From Comamonadaceae bacterium (lineage in GTDB: Bacteria; Pseudomonadota; Gammaproteobacteria; Burkholderiales; Burkholderiaceae_C): a stretch of 9,909 nucleotides of DNA. The stretch is taken from contig CANJXV010000076.1 in NCBI GenBank assembly GCA_947478935.1, positions 1 to 9,909 on the forward strand, read 5' to 3'. The first letter of the stretch is position 1; every line of letters begins with the position of its first letter. The notes under the pieces are model-generated. The model saw only the letters and a program-made list of their open reading frames with translations. It was not told the DNA's origin and made no database searches. Position numbers and translations under genes: made by a program. Shown in pieces: positions 1-6,344 of the stretch.

Positions 1-501
1 AAAGTCATTCTGTTTTCTCCCCAAGGTCGTGTGCTGGACCATGGCACGGTGCAGCGCTGGGCGACCAGCGAGGGGGCGGTACTGGTGTGCGGCCGTTACG
101 AGGGGCTGGACCAGCGCTTTGTGGATCGCTATGTCGATGAGCAAATTAGCCTCGGGGACTTCGTGGTGTCCGGTGGCGAGTTACCGGCCATGCTTTTCCT
201 GGACTCGATCGCCCGCTTGCAGCCCGATGTATTGAGCGACGCCCAAAGCCACCAACAGGACAGTTTCAACCCGGCGGTGGATGGCTTGCTGGACTGCCCG
301 CATTACACGCGCCCCGAGGATTGGCAAGAAAGTCTGGTGCCAGAGGTGCTGATGTCTGGGCACCATGAGCGCATAGAACGCTGGCGGCGTGACCAGCGTC
401 TATTGCTGACGGCCAGGCTGCGTCCTGAGCTGATTGAAGCCGCTAGGGCGGCAGGCGCTCTGGATGCGGTGGATGAAAAATTGCTGCGCGATAAGCCCTA
501 G
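1..501 (+). CDS. trmD: tRNA (guanine-N1-)-methyltransferase TrmD, 3' part
   Basis: TrmD methylates N1 of G37 in tRNAs using S-adenosylmethionine, which prevents +1 frameshifting. The frame is open from base 1, so the N-terminus lies outside the window; 166 residues remain of a protein that is usually about 250. Visible family motifs are GRYEGLDQR (residues 32-39 of the fragment), SGGELPAM in the SAM-binding trefoil knot, DSF followed by GLLDCPHYTRP, and the C-terminal VLMSGHH...RWR. R72 and D87 of the fragment are spaced exactly like the catalytic Arg154/Asp169 pair described for Haemophilus TrmD, so the visible part looks functional. It is followed by rplS, the usual end of the rpsP-rimM-trmD-rplS operon; rpsP and rimM would lie to the left of the window. 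It stops with TAG, 169 bp before the rplS start, and an internal promoter sits in that gap. Identity is essentially certain. Confidence 0.97.
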   Translation, partial: KVILFSPQGRVLDHGTVQRWATSEGAVLVCGRYEGLDQRFVDRYVDEQISLGDFVVSGGELPAMLFLDSIARLQPDVLSDAQSHQQDSFNPAVDGLLDCPHYTRPEDWQESLVPEVLMSGHHERIERWRRDQRLLLTARLRPELIEAARAAGALDAVDEKLLRDKP

Positions 502-532
502 CGTCTCAGTTGAGCGAGTCCGGGTGGTCTGA

Positions 533-561
533 TTCATATGCGAGGCCCGGATTGCTATAAT
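533..561 (+). promoter_or_regulatory. Extended -10 promoter for rplS
   Basis: TGCTATAAT at 553-561 is a perfect consensus extended -10 element. TTCATA at 533-538, 17 bp upstream of the hexamer, is a plausible -35 with four of six consensus bases. Transcription would start near 568-570, leaving a leader of about 100 nt before rplS. This would let L19 be transcribed apart from trmD, which makes sense because L19 is needed in far larger amounts than the methyltransferase. The -10 is seen directly; activity is inferred. Confidence 0.72.
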
Positions 562-599
562 GTTGGGCTAACCGATCCTCTGCATGGCCATACAAGGCG

Positions 600-643
600 C
601 AGCAATGGTGCTGACACGACAAGGTAACCCACCCCAGGGTTCC
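600..643 (+). promoter_or_regulatory. Two hairpins in the rplS leader
   Basis: The leader between the promoter and the rplS ATG can form two local stems. The first is CAGCA (600-604) with TGCTG (609-613) around an ATGG loop. The second is GG(T)AACCC (623-630) with GGGTTCC (637-643) around ACCCCA, with T625 bulged. They could be structural punctuation or a target for feedback by a ribosomal protein, as in other ribosomal-protein leaders. No known leader family was recognised, and the stems are short, so function is inference only. Confidence 0.35.
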
Positions 644-670
644 GGCGCTTGCAAGATCACGAAAGAAGCT

Positions 671-1042
671 ATGAACCTCATCCAAATTCTGGAACAAGAG
701 GAAATCGCGCGTTTGGGTAAAACCATCCCCGATTTCGCACCTGGTGACACCGTCATCGTCAGCGTTAACGTCGTCGAGGGCACCCGTAAGCGTGTCCAGG
801 CTTATGAAGGTGTCGTGATTGCCAAACGCAATCGTGGTTTGAACAGTGGCTTTATTGTCCGCAAAATTTCCAGTGGCGAAGGCGTGGAGCGTACCTTCCA
901 AACCTATAGCCCGCTGATTGCCGGTATCGAAGTGAAGCGTCGTGGCGATGTGCGCCGCGCCAAGCTCTACTACTTGCGTGACCGCAGCGGCAAGTCGGCA
1001 CGTATCAAAGAAAAGCTGCCAGCGAAAAAGACAAGCGTTTGA
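671..1042 (+). CDS. rplS: 50S ribosomal protein L19
   Basis: L19 is a large-subunit protein that sits at the 30S-50S interface. The product is 123 residues, slightly longer than the E. coli protein (115), with a short Lys-rich C-terminal tail as in other betaproteobacteria. Recognisable blocks are the N-terminal MNLIQILEQEE, the PDFAPGDTVIV strand, the segment from RVQAYEGVVIAKRNRG through VRKISSGEGVERTF, the YSPLIAGIEVKRRGDVRRAKLYYLRD block, and the basic end SARIKEKLPAKKTSV. The ATG at 671 is chosen because the protein then starts like other L19 proteins. ATGs at 584 and 605 are in frame but lie inside the leader and would add an unrelated stretch. The purine-rich GAAAGAAG just before the ATG is the only ribosome-binding candidate and is unusually close. 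The gene is flanked by its own promoter and an intrinsic terminator, so it can act as a single transcription unit. Confidence 0.97.
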   Translation: MNLIQILEQEEIARLGKTIPDFAPGDTVIVSVNVVEGTRKRVQAYEGVVIAKRNRGLNSGFIVRKISSGEGVERTFQTYSPLIAGIEVKRRGDVRRAKLYYLRDRSGKSARIKEKLPAKKTSV

Positions 1043-1062
1043 ACGGCGCTGTCCCCGCAATG

Positions 1063-1098
1063 AAAACCGCCCCGGGCACCCCCGGCGGCGGTTTTTTT
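1063..1098 (+). terminator. Rho-independent terminator after rplS
   Basis: A GC-rich stem, AAAACCGCC plus CCGGG (1063-1076), pairs with CCCGG, a bulged C1086, then GGCGGTTTT (1081-1095) around the loop CACC. Seven T residues (1092-1098) end the element. It starts 20 bp after the rplS stop. The four A residues at the left base would also give a short U tract on the other strand, but no convergent gene lies close to the right, so it serves rplS. Confidence 0.9.
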
Positions 1099-1132
1099 AC
1101 GCGCGGGAAGAATGCTTTTCGGGCTTAAGTGC

Positions 1133-1810
1133 ATGAGCAAAATCCCGTCGTTTGACCCACGCCAAGTGCCCTTTGAGATGGCAGACAGGCATCTGCCTCC
1201 CGTTCCTGATACCCATTTGCATCCCCTGGCCCTGGCCCGGCGGTTTAGTGCGCCCCCGTCCTGGGAGCCCGAAATCCGGGTGGAGCCGCGCTTTCTAGAC
1301 CGAGAGCTCAGCGCCGCCGCAGTGCTGGTGGGCTTGGTCACCCATGCGCGGCCCACGGTATTGCTAACCCAGCGCACGGTTGGCCTGAGCAGCCATGCAG
1401 GCCAGGTCGCCTTTCCTGGCGGTAAATCCGATGCTGAGGACCAAGATGCGATTGCCACCGCATTGCGTGAAGCCCAGGAAGAAGTAGGTTTGAACCCGCG
1501 CCATGTACGTGTTTTGGGCAGTCTGCCGCACTACACCACGGGCAGCGGTTTTGTGGTGACCCCGGTGGTTGCGCTGCTGGAGCCTGGCTTTTTCCTTGCA
1601 CCCAATGCTGCAGAGGTGGATGCGGTATTTGAAGTGCCACTGGACTATTTGATGAACCCGGCGTACCACCGGCGCCACACCTTGCAAACCCCCATCGGTC
1701 CGCGCCATTGGATCTCCATGCCTTACCAGGATGGCGCTCATGAGCGCTATATCTGGGGCGCGACCGCAGGTATGTTGCGCAATTTGTACCGGTTTTTACT
1801 ACCGGCTTAG
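1133..1810 (+). CDS. Nudix hydrolase, CoA pyrophosphatase (NudL) type
   Basis: This enzyme probably cleaves coenzyme A or its derivatives at the pyrophosphate bond to 4'-phosphopantetheine and 3',5'-ADP. That role is taken from the family, not shown here. The 225-residue product has the block typical of this subgroup (UPF0035), LLTQRTVGLSSHAGQVAFPGG (residues 77-97), running into the Nudix helix LREAQEEVGL (111-120) with the metal-binding REAQEE core. Q104 replaces the usual first Glu of the general Nudix box; departures there are expected in this subgroup. The C-terminal VTPVVALL, VFEVPL, MPYQDG and IWGATAGMLRNLYRFL segments also match the family. The start was set at ATG 1133 (MSKIPSFDPRQVP), which resembles relatives; ATG 1112 would add seven residues and leaves almost no room for a ribosome-binding site. 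Neither start has a clear Shine-Dalgarno. The rplS terminator ends only 35 bp upstream, so the promoter must overlap it or expression depends on read-through. Confidence 0.9.
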   Translation: MSKIPSFDPRQVPFEMADRHLPPVPDTHLHPLALARRFSAPPSWEPEIRVEPRFLDRELSAAAVLVGLVTHARPTVLLTQRTVGLSSHAGQVAFPGGKSDAEDQDAIATALREAQEEVGLNPRHVRVLGSLPHYTTGSGFVVTPVVALLEPGFFLAPNAAEVDAVFEVPLDYLMNPAYHRRHTLQTPIGPRHWISMPYQDGAHERYIWGATAGMLRNLYRFLLPA

Positions 1811-1849
1811 GCCTGGCACAGGCGTAGCCCGTCGGTATGATGTGGTGAC

Positions 1850-2770
1850 ATGAGCTTTTTCGCCATTCTTTTTGCTTTGTTGATCGAGCAGGCGCGCCCA
1901 CTCAAAGACGCGAATTTTTTGCATACGCAAGTGCGTGGCGCCTTGTCCTGGGCGGTGCGCCAGTTGGATACCGGGCAGGATTCGCACGCCCAATTGACCT
2001 GGGGCGTGGTGATCTTGGTACCGGCTGCGCTTACCGCGCTCGTGCATTGGGCCTTGCTTTTTTGGCTGGGGTGGATCGCGGCGGTGGTGTGGAACGTGGC
2101 CATCCTTTACCTGACCCTGGGGTTCAGGCAGTTCAGCCATCATTTCACCGATATCCGTGATGCGCTAGATGCCGGGGACGAAGACACTGCGCGCAGCTTG
2201 CTGGCGCGATGGATGCAGATCGACGCCTCTGATCTACCGCGCAGTGAAATCGTCCGCCAAGTCATCGCGCATTCGGTACTCAATGCGCACCGCTGCGTGT
2301 TTGGAGTATTTGCATGGTATTCGCTCTTATCTGGTTTGGGGCTGGGGCCGGCCGGGGCGGTTGTTTACCGCATGACGGAGTATTTTTCTGCGCTGGCCAA
2401 GCGCCCTGCGAGCCCGGACGCGCTGCTGCTTAGCCCCGCATTGCGCGACTATGTGGCTGCGTGGTGGCACCGGATCGACTGGATTCCGGTGCGCCTGACG
2501 GCCATGGGCTTTGCGTTTGTGGGCAGCTTTGAGGATGCGATTGACCGTTGGCGCAAATTTGAAGCAGCGGTGCCTGGCGATAACGACGGCATCGTGCTGG
2601 CAGCGACCGCCGGTGCGGTGCATATTGGCCTCACCGAAGTGGACGTGCAGAACGCGGCACCAGTCCCCCGCTTGGACCATTTGCGCGCCATCGTCGGCCT
2701 GGTCTGGCGTACGGTGGTGATGTGGATGGTGGTGCTGGCCTTACTGTCCCTGGCGCGCCTGCTGGGTTAG
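1850..2770 (+). CDS. CobD/CbiB-like integral membrane protein
   Basis: This 306-residue protein resembles CbiB/CobD, the membrane enzyme that attaches aminopropanol to adenosylcobyric acid in cobalamin synthesis, and more distantly AmpE-type proteins. Similar segments are the N-terminal LLIEQARPL, YLTLGFRQFSHHFTDIRDALDAGD (residues 86-110, followed by a Leu/Arg helix), GPAGAVVYRM (166-175) and DWIPVRLTAMGFAFVGSF (210-227). Hydrophobic segments near 50-90, 148-165, 211-225 and 281-304 suggest four to five membrane spans. It begins with ATG 39 bp after the Nudix stop and may be co-transcribed with it; GTGGTGA just upstream is a weak ribosome-binding site. No other cobalamin gene is in the window, and the core motifs look degenerate to me, so real cobinamide-phosphate synthase activity is doubtful. 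The safest name is CobD/CbiB family protein of unknown role. Confidence 0.75.
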   Translation: MSFFAILFALLIEQARPLKDANFLHTQVRGALSWAVRQLDTGQDSHAQLTWGVVILVPAALTALVHWALLFWLGWIAAVVWNVAILYLTLGFRQFSHHFTDIRDALDAGDEDTARSLLARWMQIDASDLPRSEIVRQVIAHSVLNAHRCVFGVFAWYSLLSGLGLGPAGAVVYRMTEYFSALAKRPASPDALLLSPALRDYVAAWWHRIDWIPVRLTAMGFAFVGSFEDAIDRWRKFEAAVPGDNDGIVLAATAGAVHIGLTEVDVQNAAPVPRLDHLRAIVGLVWRTVVMWMVVLALLSLARLLG

Positions 2771-2910
2771 ACCACTTGCCTGACCGGGTTGCTGGCCAAG
2801 ATTTCCAAATTAGGTCATCGTGAGTAAGGGGTTGTGTCCCTGCGCTATGAATACCTAAATTAAATTATTGCAGCCTATCCCTAGGGCAAGCCTGAATGAA
2901 CCCAAATCTG

Positions 2911-2999
2911 TTGTTGCCAGCGCAGCGAGGCAATCCAGTTCGTCTTTTGAATCAAGCATTGATGGATCCGCGCTTCGCCGGGCTCTTAGCGATGATGTA
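2911..2999. repeat. Decayed dispersed palindromic repeat in the gap after the CbiB-like gene
   Basis: The 276-bp gap between the two convergent genes (2771-3046) contains no credible gene. Within it, an 18-nt arm at 2920-2937 (GCGCAGCGAGGCAATCCA) is an imperfect inverted copy of the 16-nt arm at 2963-2978 (TGGATCCGCGCTTCGC). There are 14 matches, two mismatches and a 2-nt gap, around a 25-nt loop. The outer flanks (TGTTGTTGCCA and CTTAGCGATGATG) look like worn versions of the TCATTGCGAG/CTCGCAATGA ends of a common proteobacterial dispersed palindrome. It could act as a transcript-end structure between convergent genes. An 8-bp palindrome CCCTAGGG also lies at 2879-2886. No U-tract terminator is visible for either neighbouring gene. 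Confidence 0.5.
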
Positions 3000-3046
3000 C
3001 TCATGCGAAGCTTTCTTGGGTGCCGCTCCCGGCATAAGCTGCCCTA

Positions 3047-3985
3047 TCAATAGCGCTTTTGCGAAAGCTCTTCAAACAAGTCTTTATAAATTTTGTAGCG
3101 CACTGGGCTGATCGGGCTGGGTTGGGCGGCGCAAGCGCTGCGCACGCCGCAGCCCGGTTCGTGCAAATGCGTACAGTTGTAAAACTTGCAGTCGCTGCCT
3201 TGTGCTTGGATATCAGGCATCAGCTTGCCCAAATCCATGGGCGCGATGTGCTGCAGGCCAAACTCCTGAAAACCGGGGGAATCGATCAGGGCTGAATGTT
3301 TATCAGCGTCCAGCCAGTACCAGGTGGTGCTGGTGGTAGTGTGTTTGCCGGCCTGTAAGGCGATAGAAATTTCTTGTGTCAGGACATTGGCTTGAGGCAC
3401 CCAGCGGTTGATAAGGGAACTTTTGCCCGCGCCCGACGGGCCAAGTACCAGGCTGGTTTTGCCAGTCAATAATTCACGCAACCGGTCGGTGGCATCATCG
3501 GCAGCTTGCACTACCGGTGTGTCGCTCGAAGGCTTGAACGCTGTCGCCAAAACCTTGTAATGCATGGCGCGGTAGGGCGCCAACCTATCCCAAGATGCAG
3601 CAAACAAACCACCTAGATCGCGTTTATTGAGCACAATTAGTGCGTCAACTTGCTGCGCCGCAGCGGCGATCAAAGCGCGCGACAACTGGCCGTCAGAGAA
3701 CTCCGGCTCTGCACCCAGCACGATGACGACTTGGTCGATATTGGCAGCAAAAGACTTGGTGCGGATTTCATCCTGACGGTACAGCAAATTACGCCGAGGC
3801 AGCACTTTTTCGATGGTGCCTTCGTCTTGCGTGGCCATCCACAGCACCTGGTCGCCCACTACGGTCTGGCTTTTTTTGCCACGTGCGTGGCAAATGACTT
3901 TGCGCCCCGATGGCGTCTCAACCCAAACATGCCGGCCATGACCGGCGATTACCAAGCCTTCTTGCAGTCCGCCTGACTCAGCCAA
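3047..3985 (-). CDS. rsgA: Ribosome small-subunit-dependent GTPase RsgA (YjeQ)
   Basis: RsgA is a circularly permuted GTPase that checks late 30S maturation and releases RbfA. The 312-residue protein has an N-terminal OB-fold (about residues 8-65), then the G motifs in permuted order: G4 NKRD (120-123), G1 GPSGAGKSS (182-190), the switch GKHTTT (213-218) and G3 DSPGF (235-239). The C-terminal zinc finger is complete as C266-x4-C271-x-H273-x5-C279, and the end KDLFEELSQKRY is typical. The start is TTG at 3985-3983: no ATG fits, the length is right, and GGGGAG lies five bases upstream. The first bases overlap the end of the pterin dehydratase gene by 8 bp, so translation is probably coupled. 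It is the last gene of the three-gene minus-strand cluster. Confidence 0.95.
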   Translation of the reverse strand: MAESGGLQEGLVIAGHGRHVWVETPSGRKVICHARGKKSQTVVGDQVLWMATQDEGTIEKVLPRRNLLYRQDEIRTKSFAANIDQVVIVLGAEPEFSDGQLSRALIAAAAQQVDALIVLNKRDLGGLFAASWDRLAPYRAMHYKVLATAFKPSSDTPVVQAADDATDRLRELLTGKTSLVLGPSGAGKSSLINRWVPQANVLTQEISIALQAGKHTTTSTTWYWLDADKHSALIDSPGFQEFGLQHIAPMDLGKLMPDIQAQGSDCKFYNCTHLHEPGCGVRSACAAQPSPISPVRYKIYKDLFEELSQKRY

Positions 3986-4334
3986 TTGCGCTCCCCGCTT
4001 GATCGGGTGCTGCTAAGGCATCAACCAGGGTTGCGCAGCGCAGGTCTCGCGGAGAGATTCCGCCTACATCGTGCGAGCGCCAGCGCACGCTGCAACTCCG
4101 GTAGGCGAGCACCATGTCCGGATGGTGGTCTTGCTGCTCCGCCATGAAGGCTACGGCATTGGCAAATGCGATAGTCTGCAAATAGCTGTCAAAGCGAAAT
4201 GTTTTTTCAATTGCCAGCGTGTCGCCGTCGCCCCATAGCTTCCATCCGTCCAAGCTGGCTAGGTGGGAAATGACTTGCGGGCCGGTTAGGGCCTGGCCTT
4301 TTGGGTTTTGGGGTGTGGTTGCTGGTGGTGTCAT
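3978..4334 (-). CDS. Pterin-4a-carbinolamine dehydratase (4a-hydroxytetrahydrobiopterin dehydratase)
   Basis: The enzyme dehydrates 4a-hydroxytetrahydropterin to quinonoid dihydropterin, recycling the cofactor of phenylalanine hydroxylase. In bacteria lacking that pathway the family is also linked to pterin or molybdopterin repair. The 118-residue product shows the family signature: EQQDHHPDMVLAY (catalytic H70-H71-P72 region), SVRWRSHDVGGIS (H88-D89) and the closing D105 in LVDAL. The N-terminal 18 residues are Pro/Thr-rich and probably disordered. The ATG at 4334 lies 13 bp after the stop of the M48 gene and only a weak AAAG precedes it, so it is probably read from the same transcript. Its stop overlaps the rsgA start. 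No phenylalanine hydroxylase gene is in the window, so the substrate context cannot be judged here. A phhB-type symbol is not given because that link is unseen. Confidence 0.9.
   Translation of the reverse strand: MTPPATTPQNPKGQALTGPQVISHLASLDGWKLWGDGDTLAIEKTFRFDSYLQTIAFANAVAFMAEQQDHHPDMVLAYRSCSVRWRSHDVGGISPRDLRCATLVDALAAPDQAGSAIG
3986..3996 (-). promoter_or_regulatory. Ribosome-binding site supporting the rsgA TTG start
   Basis: On the minus strand GGGGAG (3996-3991) precedes the TTG codon by five bases (CGCAA). This is a good Shine-Dalgarno match at ideal spacing, and it lies inside the last codons of the upstream dehydratase gene. It is the main reason for accepting TTG as the rsgA start. 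Confidence 0.7.
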
Positions 4335-4347
4335 TCGGATTACTTTG

Positions 4348-5625
4348 TCAGGGCGCAGCCAGCATGCGGCCCAAACGTTCGGATGCTGGTGGATGCGAGT
4401 AATAGAACTTCACATAAAGCGGATCCGGCGTGAGCGTAGAGGCATTGTCTTCGTATAACTTCAGCAGAGCCGAGGCCAGATCGCTGCCGCGTGTGTGTGC
4501 CATCGCATAGGCATCGGCTTCAAACTCGTGTTTGCGTGAAATTTGGGAGAATAAGGGACCGAGAAAACCGGTGAACGAAGGCAGTGCCAGCATGAACAGC
4601 AGCAGCGCCAGTGCATCGTTGGCACCTGCTAAGTTAGGCATCACGCCCAGGCCCGTATAAAACCATACTTGCGCGTTGGCCCAACCCAGCAAGGCAAAGC
4701 CCGCCAGACTGATAGCGAAAATAGATACGATACGTTTGAGAATATGTTTGTGTTTGAAGTGACCTAGTTCATGGGCAAGCACTGCATCCACTTCTTCAGG
4801 TGTCAGGCGGGCCAGCAAAGTGTCATAAAACACCACCCGCTTGGACGCGCCAAAGCCGGTGAAATAGGCATTCGCATGCGCGCTGCGTTTGCTGCCGTCC
4901 ATCACATAAAAGCCCTGCGCCTCGAAGCCGCAGCGTTGCATCAGGGCGCGCACACGCTCGGTCAAGGTGGCATCATCCAATACTTGAAATTTATTGAACA
5001 GCGGTGCAATCCAGGTTGGATAAATCAGCATCGCCAGCAGGTTAAAGCCCATCCATACCCCCCATGTCCAGGCCCACCAAAGTTGGCCCGCTGCAGCCAT
5101 CAGCCACAGCACCAGCGCAATCAATGGGCCGCCAATCAGCACACCTAAGACCAAAGACTTGACCAGGTCTTGCAGCCATAGTTTGGCGCTGGACTTGTTA
5201 AAGCCAAAGCGCTCTTCGATCACAAAGGTGGCGTACAGCGAGAAAGGTAATTCCAGTAAGGCGTTAATAGCGGTAAAGGCGCCCATCAGGGCAAGTTGCT
5301 GCAGCAGGCCAGAGCCCATGGAATCCAGCAATACGTTATTCAAGGCTGACAAGCCCCCTAGCAGCGTCCAGGCCAAAGTCAGGGCGGCTCCCCAGGCCAG
5401 TTCGATCAGCCCAAAGCGTGTTTTCACCACGGTGTAATCGGCGGCGCGCTGGTGCGCTGGTAGGGTAATGGTGGATGCGAAGGCGGGCGGCACCGCATCG
5501 CGGTGTGTTGCTACATGGCGGATCTGACGGGTTGCCAACCACAATTTCAACAATAGGCCGCCGGTCAGGGCCAGCGCAAATATCAGGGTCAGGGTGTCGG
5601 AGGGATTGAGCGCGGTGTCTTGCAT
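4348..5625 (-). CDS. M48 family zinc metalloprotease, CAAX prenyl protease 1 (Ste24) type
   Basis: An integral membrane zinc protease, likely acting at the inner membrane on membrane proteins; the bacterial substrate is not known. The 425-residue product has an N-terminal Ste24-like domain with hydrophobic spans near 12-30, 73-92, 107-125, 155-178 and 181-200. NAYFTGFG (252-259) is followed by the zinc motif HELGHFKHKH (H285, E286, H289) and the third ligand region EFEAD (E367-D371); two more spans lie near 301-315 and 338-354. All key residues are present. The start is ATG 5625. The open frame runs on upstream to 6009, but that part is antisense to orn and is not protein-like. No clear Shine-Dalgarno precedes the ATG. 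It heads the minus-strand cluster with the pterin dehydratase and rsgA. Despite the CAAX name, bacteria generally lack prenylated CAAX proteins, so a quality-control role is more likely (inference). Confidence 0.92.
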   Translation of the reverse strand: MQDTALNPSDTLTLIFALALTGGLLLKLWLATRQIRHVATHRDAVPPAFASTITLPAHQRAADYTVVKTRFGLIELAWGAALTLAWTLLGGLSALNNVLLDSMGSGLLQQLALMGAFTAINALLELPFSLYATFVIEERFGFNKSSAKLWLQDLVKSLVLGVLIGGPLIALVLWLMAAAGQLWWAWTWGVWMGFNLLAMLIYPTWIAPLFNKFQVLDDATLTERVRALMQRCGFEAQGFYVMDGSKRSAHANAYFTGFGASKRVVFYDTLLARLTPEEVDAVLAHELGHFKHKHILKRIVSIFAISLAGFALLGWANAQVWFYTGLGVMPNLAGANDALALLLFMLALPSFTGFLGPLFSQISRKHEFEADAYAMAHTRGSDLASALLKLYEDNASTLTPDPLYVKFYYSHPPASERLGRMLAAP

Positions 5626-5670
5626 GGGGAAGCAGTTTAGGCCATAGGCGACAATCTCCGTTATGCAAGA
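5618..5670. promoter_or_regulatory. Mirrored start region between M48 and orn
   Basis: Only 37 bp separate the two divergent ATG codons. TCTTGCAT (5618-5625) and ATGCAAGA (5663-5670) form a perfect 8-bp inverted repeat, and each arm contains the start codon of one gene. Each TTGCAT could also serve as a -35, with weak -10 candidates CATAGG (5643-5648, plus strand, 17-bp spacer) and TATGGC (5646-5641, minus strand, 16-bp spacer). Each -10 matches only three of six consensus bases. If real, both messages would have very short leaders, in line with the missing ribosome-binding sites. This is a weak inference. Confidence 0.3.
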
Positions 5671-6229
5671 TACATCAAGCCCACTCGCGAAATCTGACAA
5701 AAACCTGGTCTGGCTGGACTGCGAAATGACGGGTTTGCACCCGGCGCATGACCGCATCATCGAAATCGCCGTGGTCGTTACCGGCCCCATGTTGGAGTCG
5801 CGCACCGAGGGCCCGGTGTTTGTGATCCACCAATCCGATGCCCAGCTCGACGCCATGGACGCATGGAACAAAGGCACCCACGGCAAAAGCGGCCTGATCG
5901 ACAAAGTGCGGGCCTCGAGCATCGACGAGGCAGAGGCAGAGGACGCTTTGCTCGGATTTTTGGCGCAGTACGTCCCTGCCGGTGCGTCGCCCTTGTGTGG
6001 CAACACCATAGGGCAGGATCGGCGATTTCTGGCTGCCTACATGCCGCGCTTGGAGGCCTTTTTCCATTACCGCAATCTGGATGTCAGCACCCTCAAAGAG
6101 CTAAGCCGCCGCTGGCGACCTGAGGTGTACGCGAGTTTTAAAAAGCAGCAAAAGCACACCGCGCTGGCCGATGTGCATGAATCCATTGACGAGCTGGAAC
6201 ACTACCGCACTCACTTTTTGAAAGTCTGA
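5663..6229 (+). CDS. orn: Oligoribonuclease
   Basis: Orn is the 3'-5' exoribonuclease that clears the shortest RNA fragments, above all dinucleotides such as pGpG, to mononucleotides. The 188-residue product is of normal family length and carries the complete DEDDh set: D19 and E21 in WLDCEMTGL, D119 in GNTIGQDRRFL, and H165 and D170 in KHTALADVHESI. The family segments DRIIEIAVVVT, HGKSGLIDKV, LDVSTLKEL and the end IDELEHYR are all present. ATG 5663 gives the N-terminus MQDTSSPLAKSDKNLVWLDCE, which fits relatives; no Shine-Dalgarno is visible in the 37-bp gap. It is transcribed divergently from the M48-dehydratase-rsgA cluster and followed by a 320-bp stretch without a gene. No intrinsic terminator could be recognised after it. 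Confidence 0.96.
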   Translation: MQDTSSPLAKSDKNLVWLDCEMTGLHPAHDRIIEIAVVVTGPMLESRTEGPVFVIHQSDAQLDAMDAWNKGTHGKSGLIDKVRASSIDEAEAEDALLGFLAQYVPAGASPLCGNTIGQDRRFLAAYMPRLEAFFHYRNLDVSTLKELSRRWRPEVYASFKKQQKHTALADVHESIDELEHYRTHFLKV

Positions 6230-6328
6230 GCGCCCCGTGCGTACGCCGTGCATGCGCGCCTAAAAGTGGAGCATGCCACGCGCCTTTACGGCTCGCCATG
6301 CTTTCGCATTAGTACAAACCCGGATCCA

Positions 6329-6337
6329 TGCCATAAT
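6329..6337 (+). promoter_or_regulatory. Candidate extended -10 for the helicase gene
   Basis: TGCCATAAT has the extended -10 TG dinucleotide and a hexamer with five of six consensus bases. The hexamer placed 17 bp upstream (TTAGTA, 6309-6314) is a poor -35, so the call rests on the extended -10. It would give an RNA leader of about 205 nt before the helicase ATG. Between the orn stop and this site (6230-6328) I see only short palindromes and nothing else that can be named. Confidence 0.4.
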
Positions 6338-6344
6338 CAAAGGC

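Noticed and set aside
584..670. In-frame extension of L19 from ATG 584 or 605
   Set aside because: The added residues do not resemble L19, and the segment forms the hairpin leader downstream of the promoter; the family N-terminus is MNLIQ at 671.
506..1060. 184-residue ORF antisense to rplS
   Set aside because: It mirrors the codon structure of L19 on the opposite strand, covers its promoter, and has no recognisable domain.
2896..3111. Small ORF in the gap after the CbiB-like gene
   Set aside because: Its MDPRFAG wording is the usual by-product of translating the dispersed palindrome, and it runs into the antisense of rsgA without a ribosome-binding site.
5626..6009. Upstream extension of the M48 frame by 128 residues
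   Set aside because: It is antisense to the first two thirds of orn, is Ser/Pro/Ala-rich without family similarity, and the protease domain is complete from 5625.
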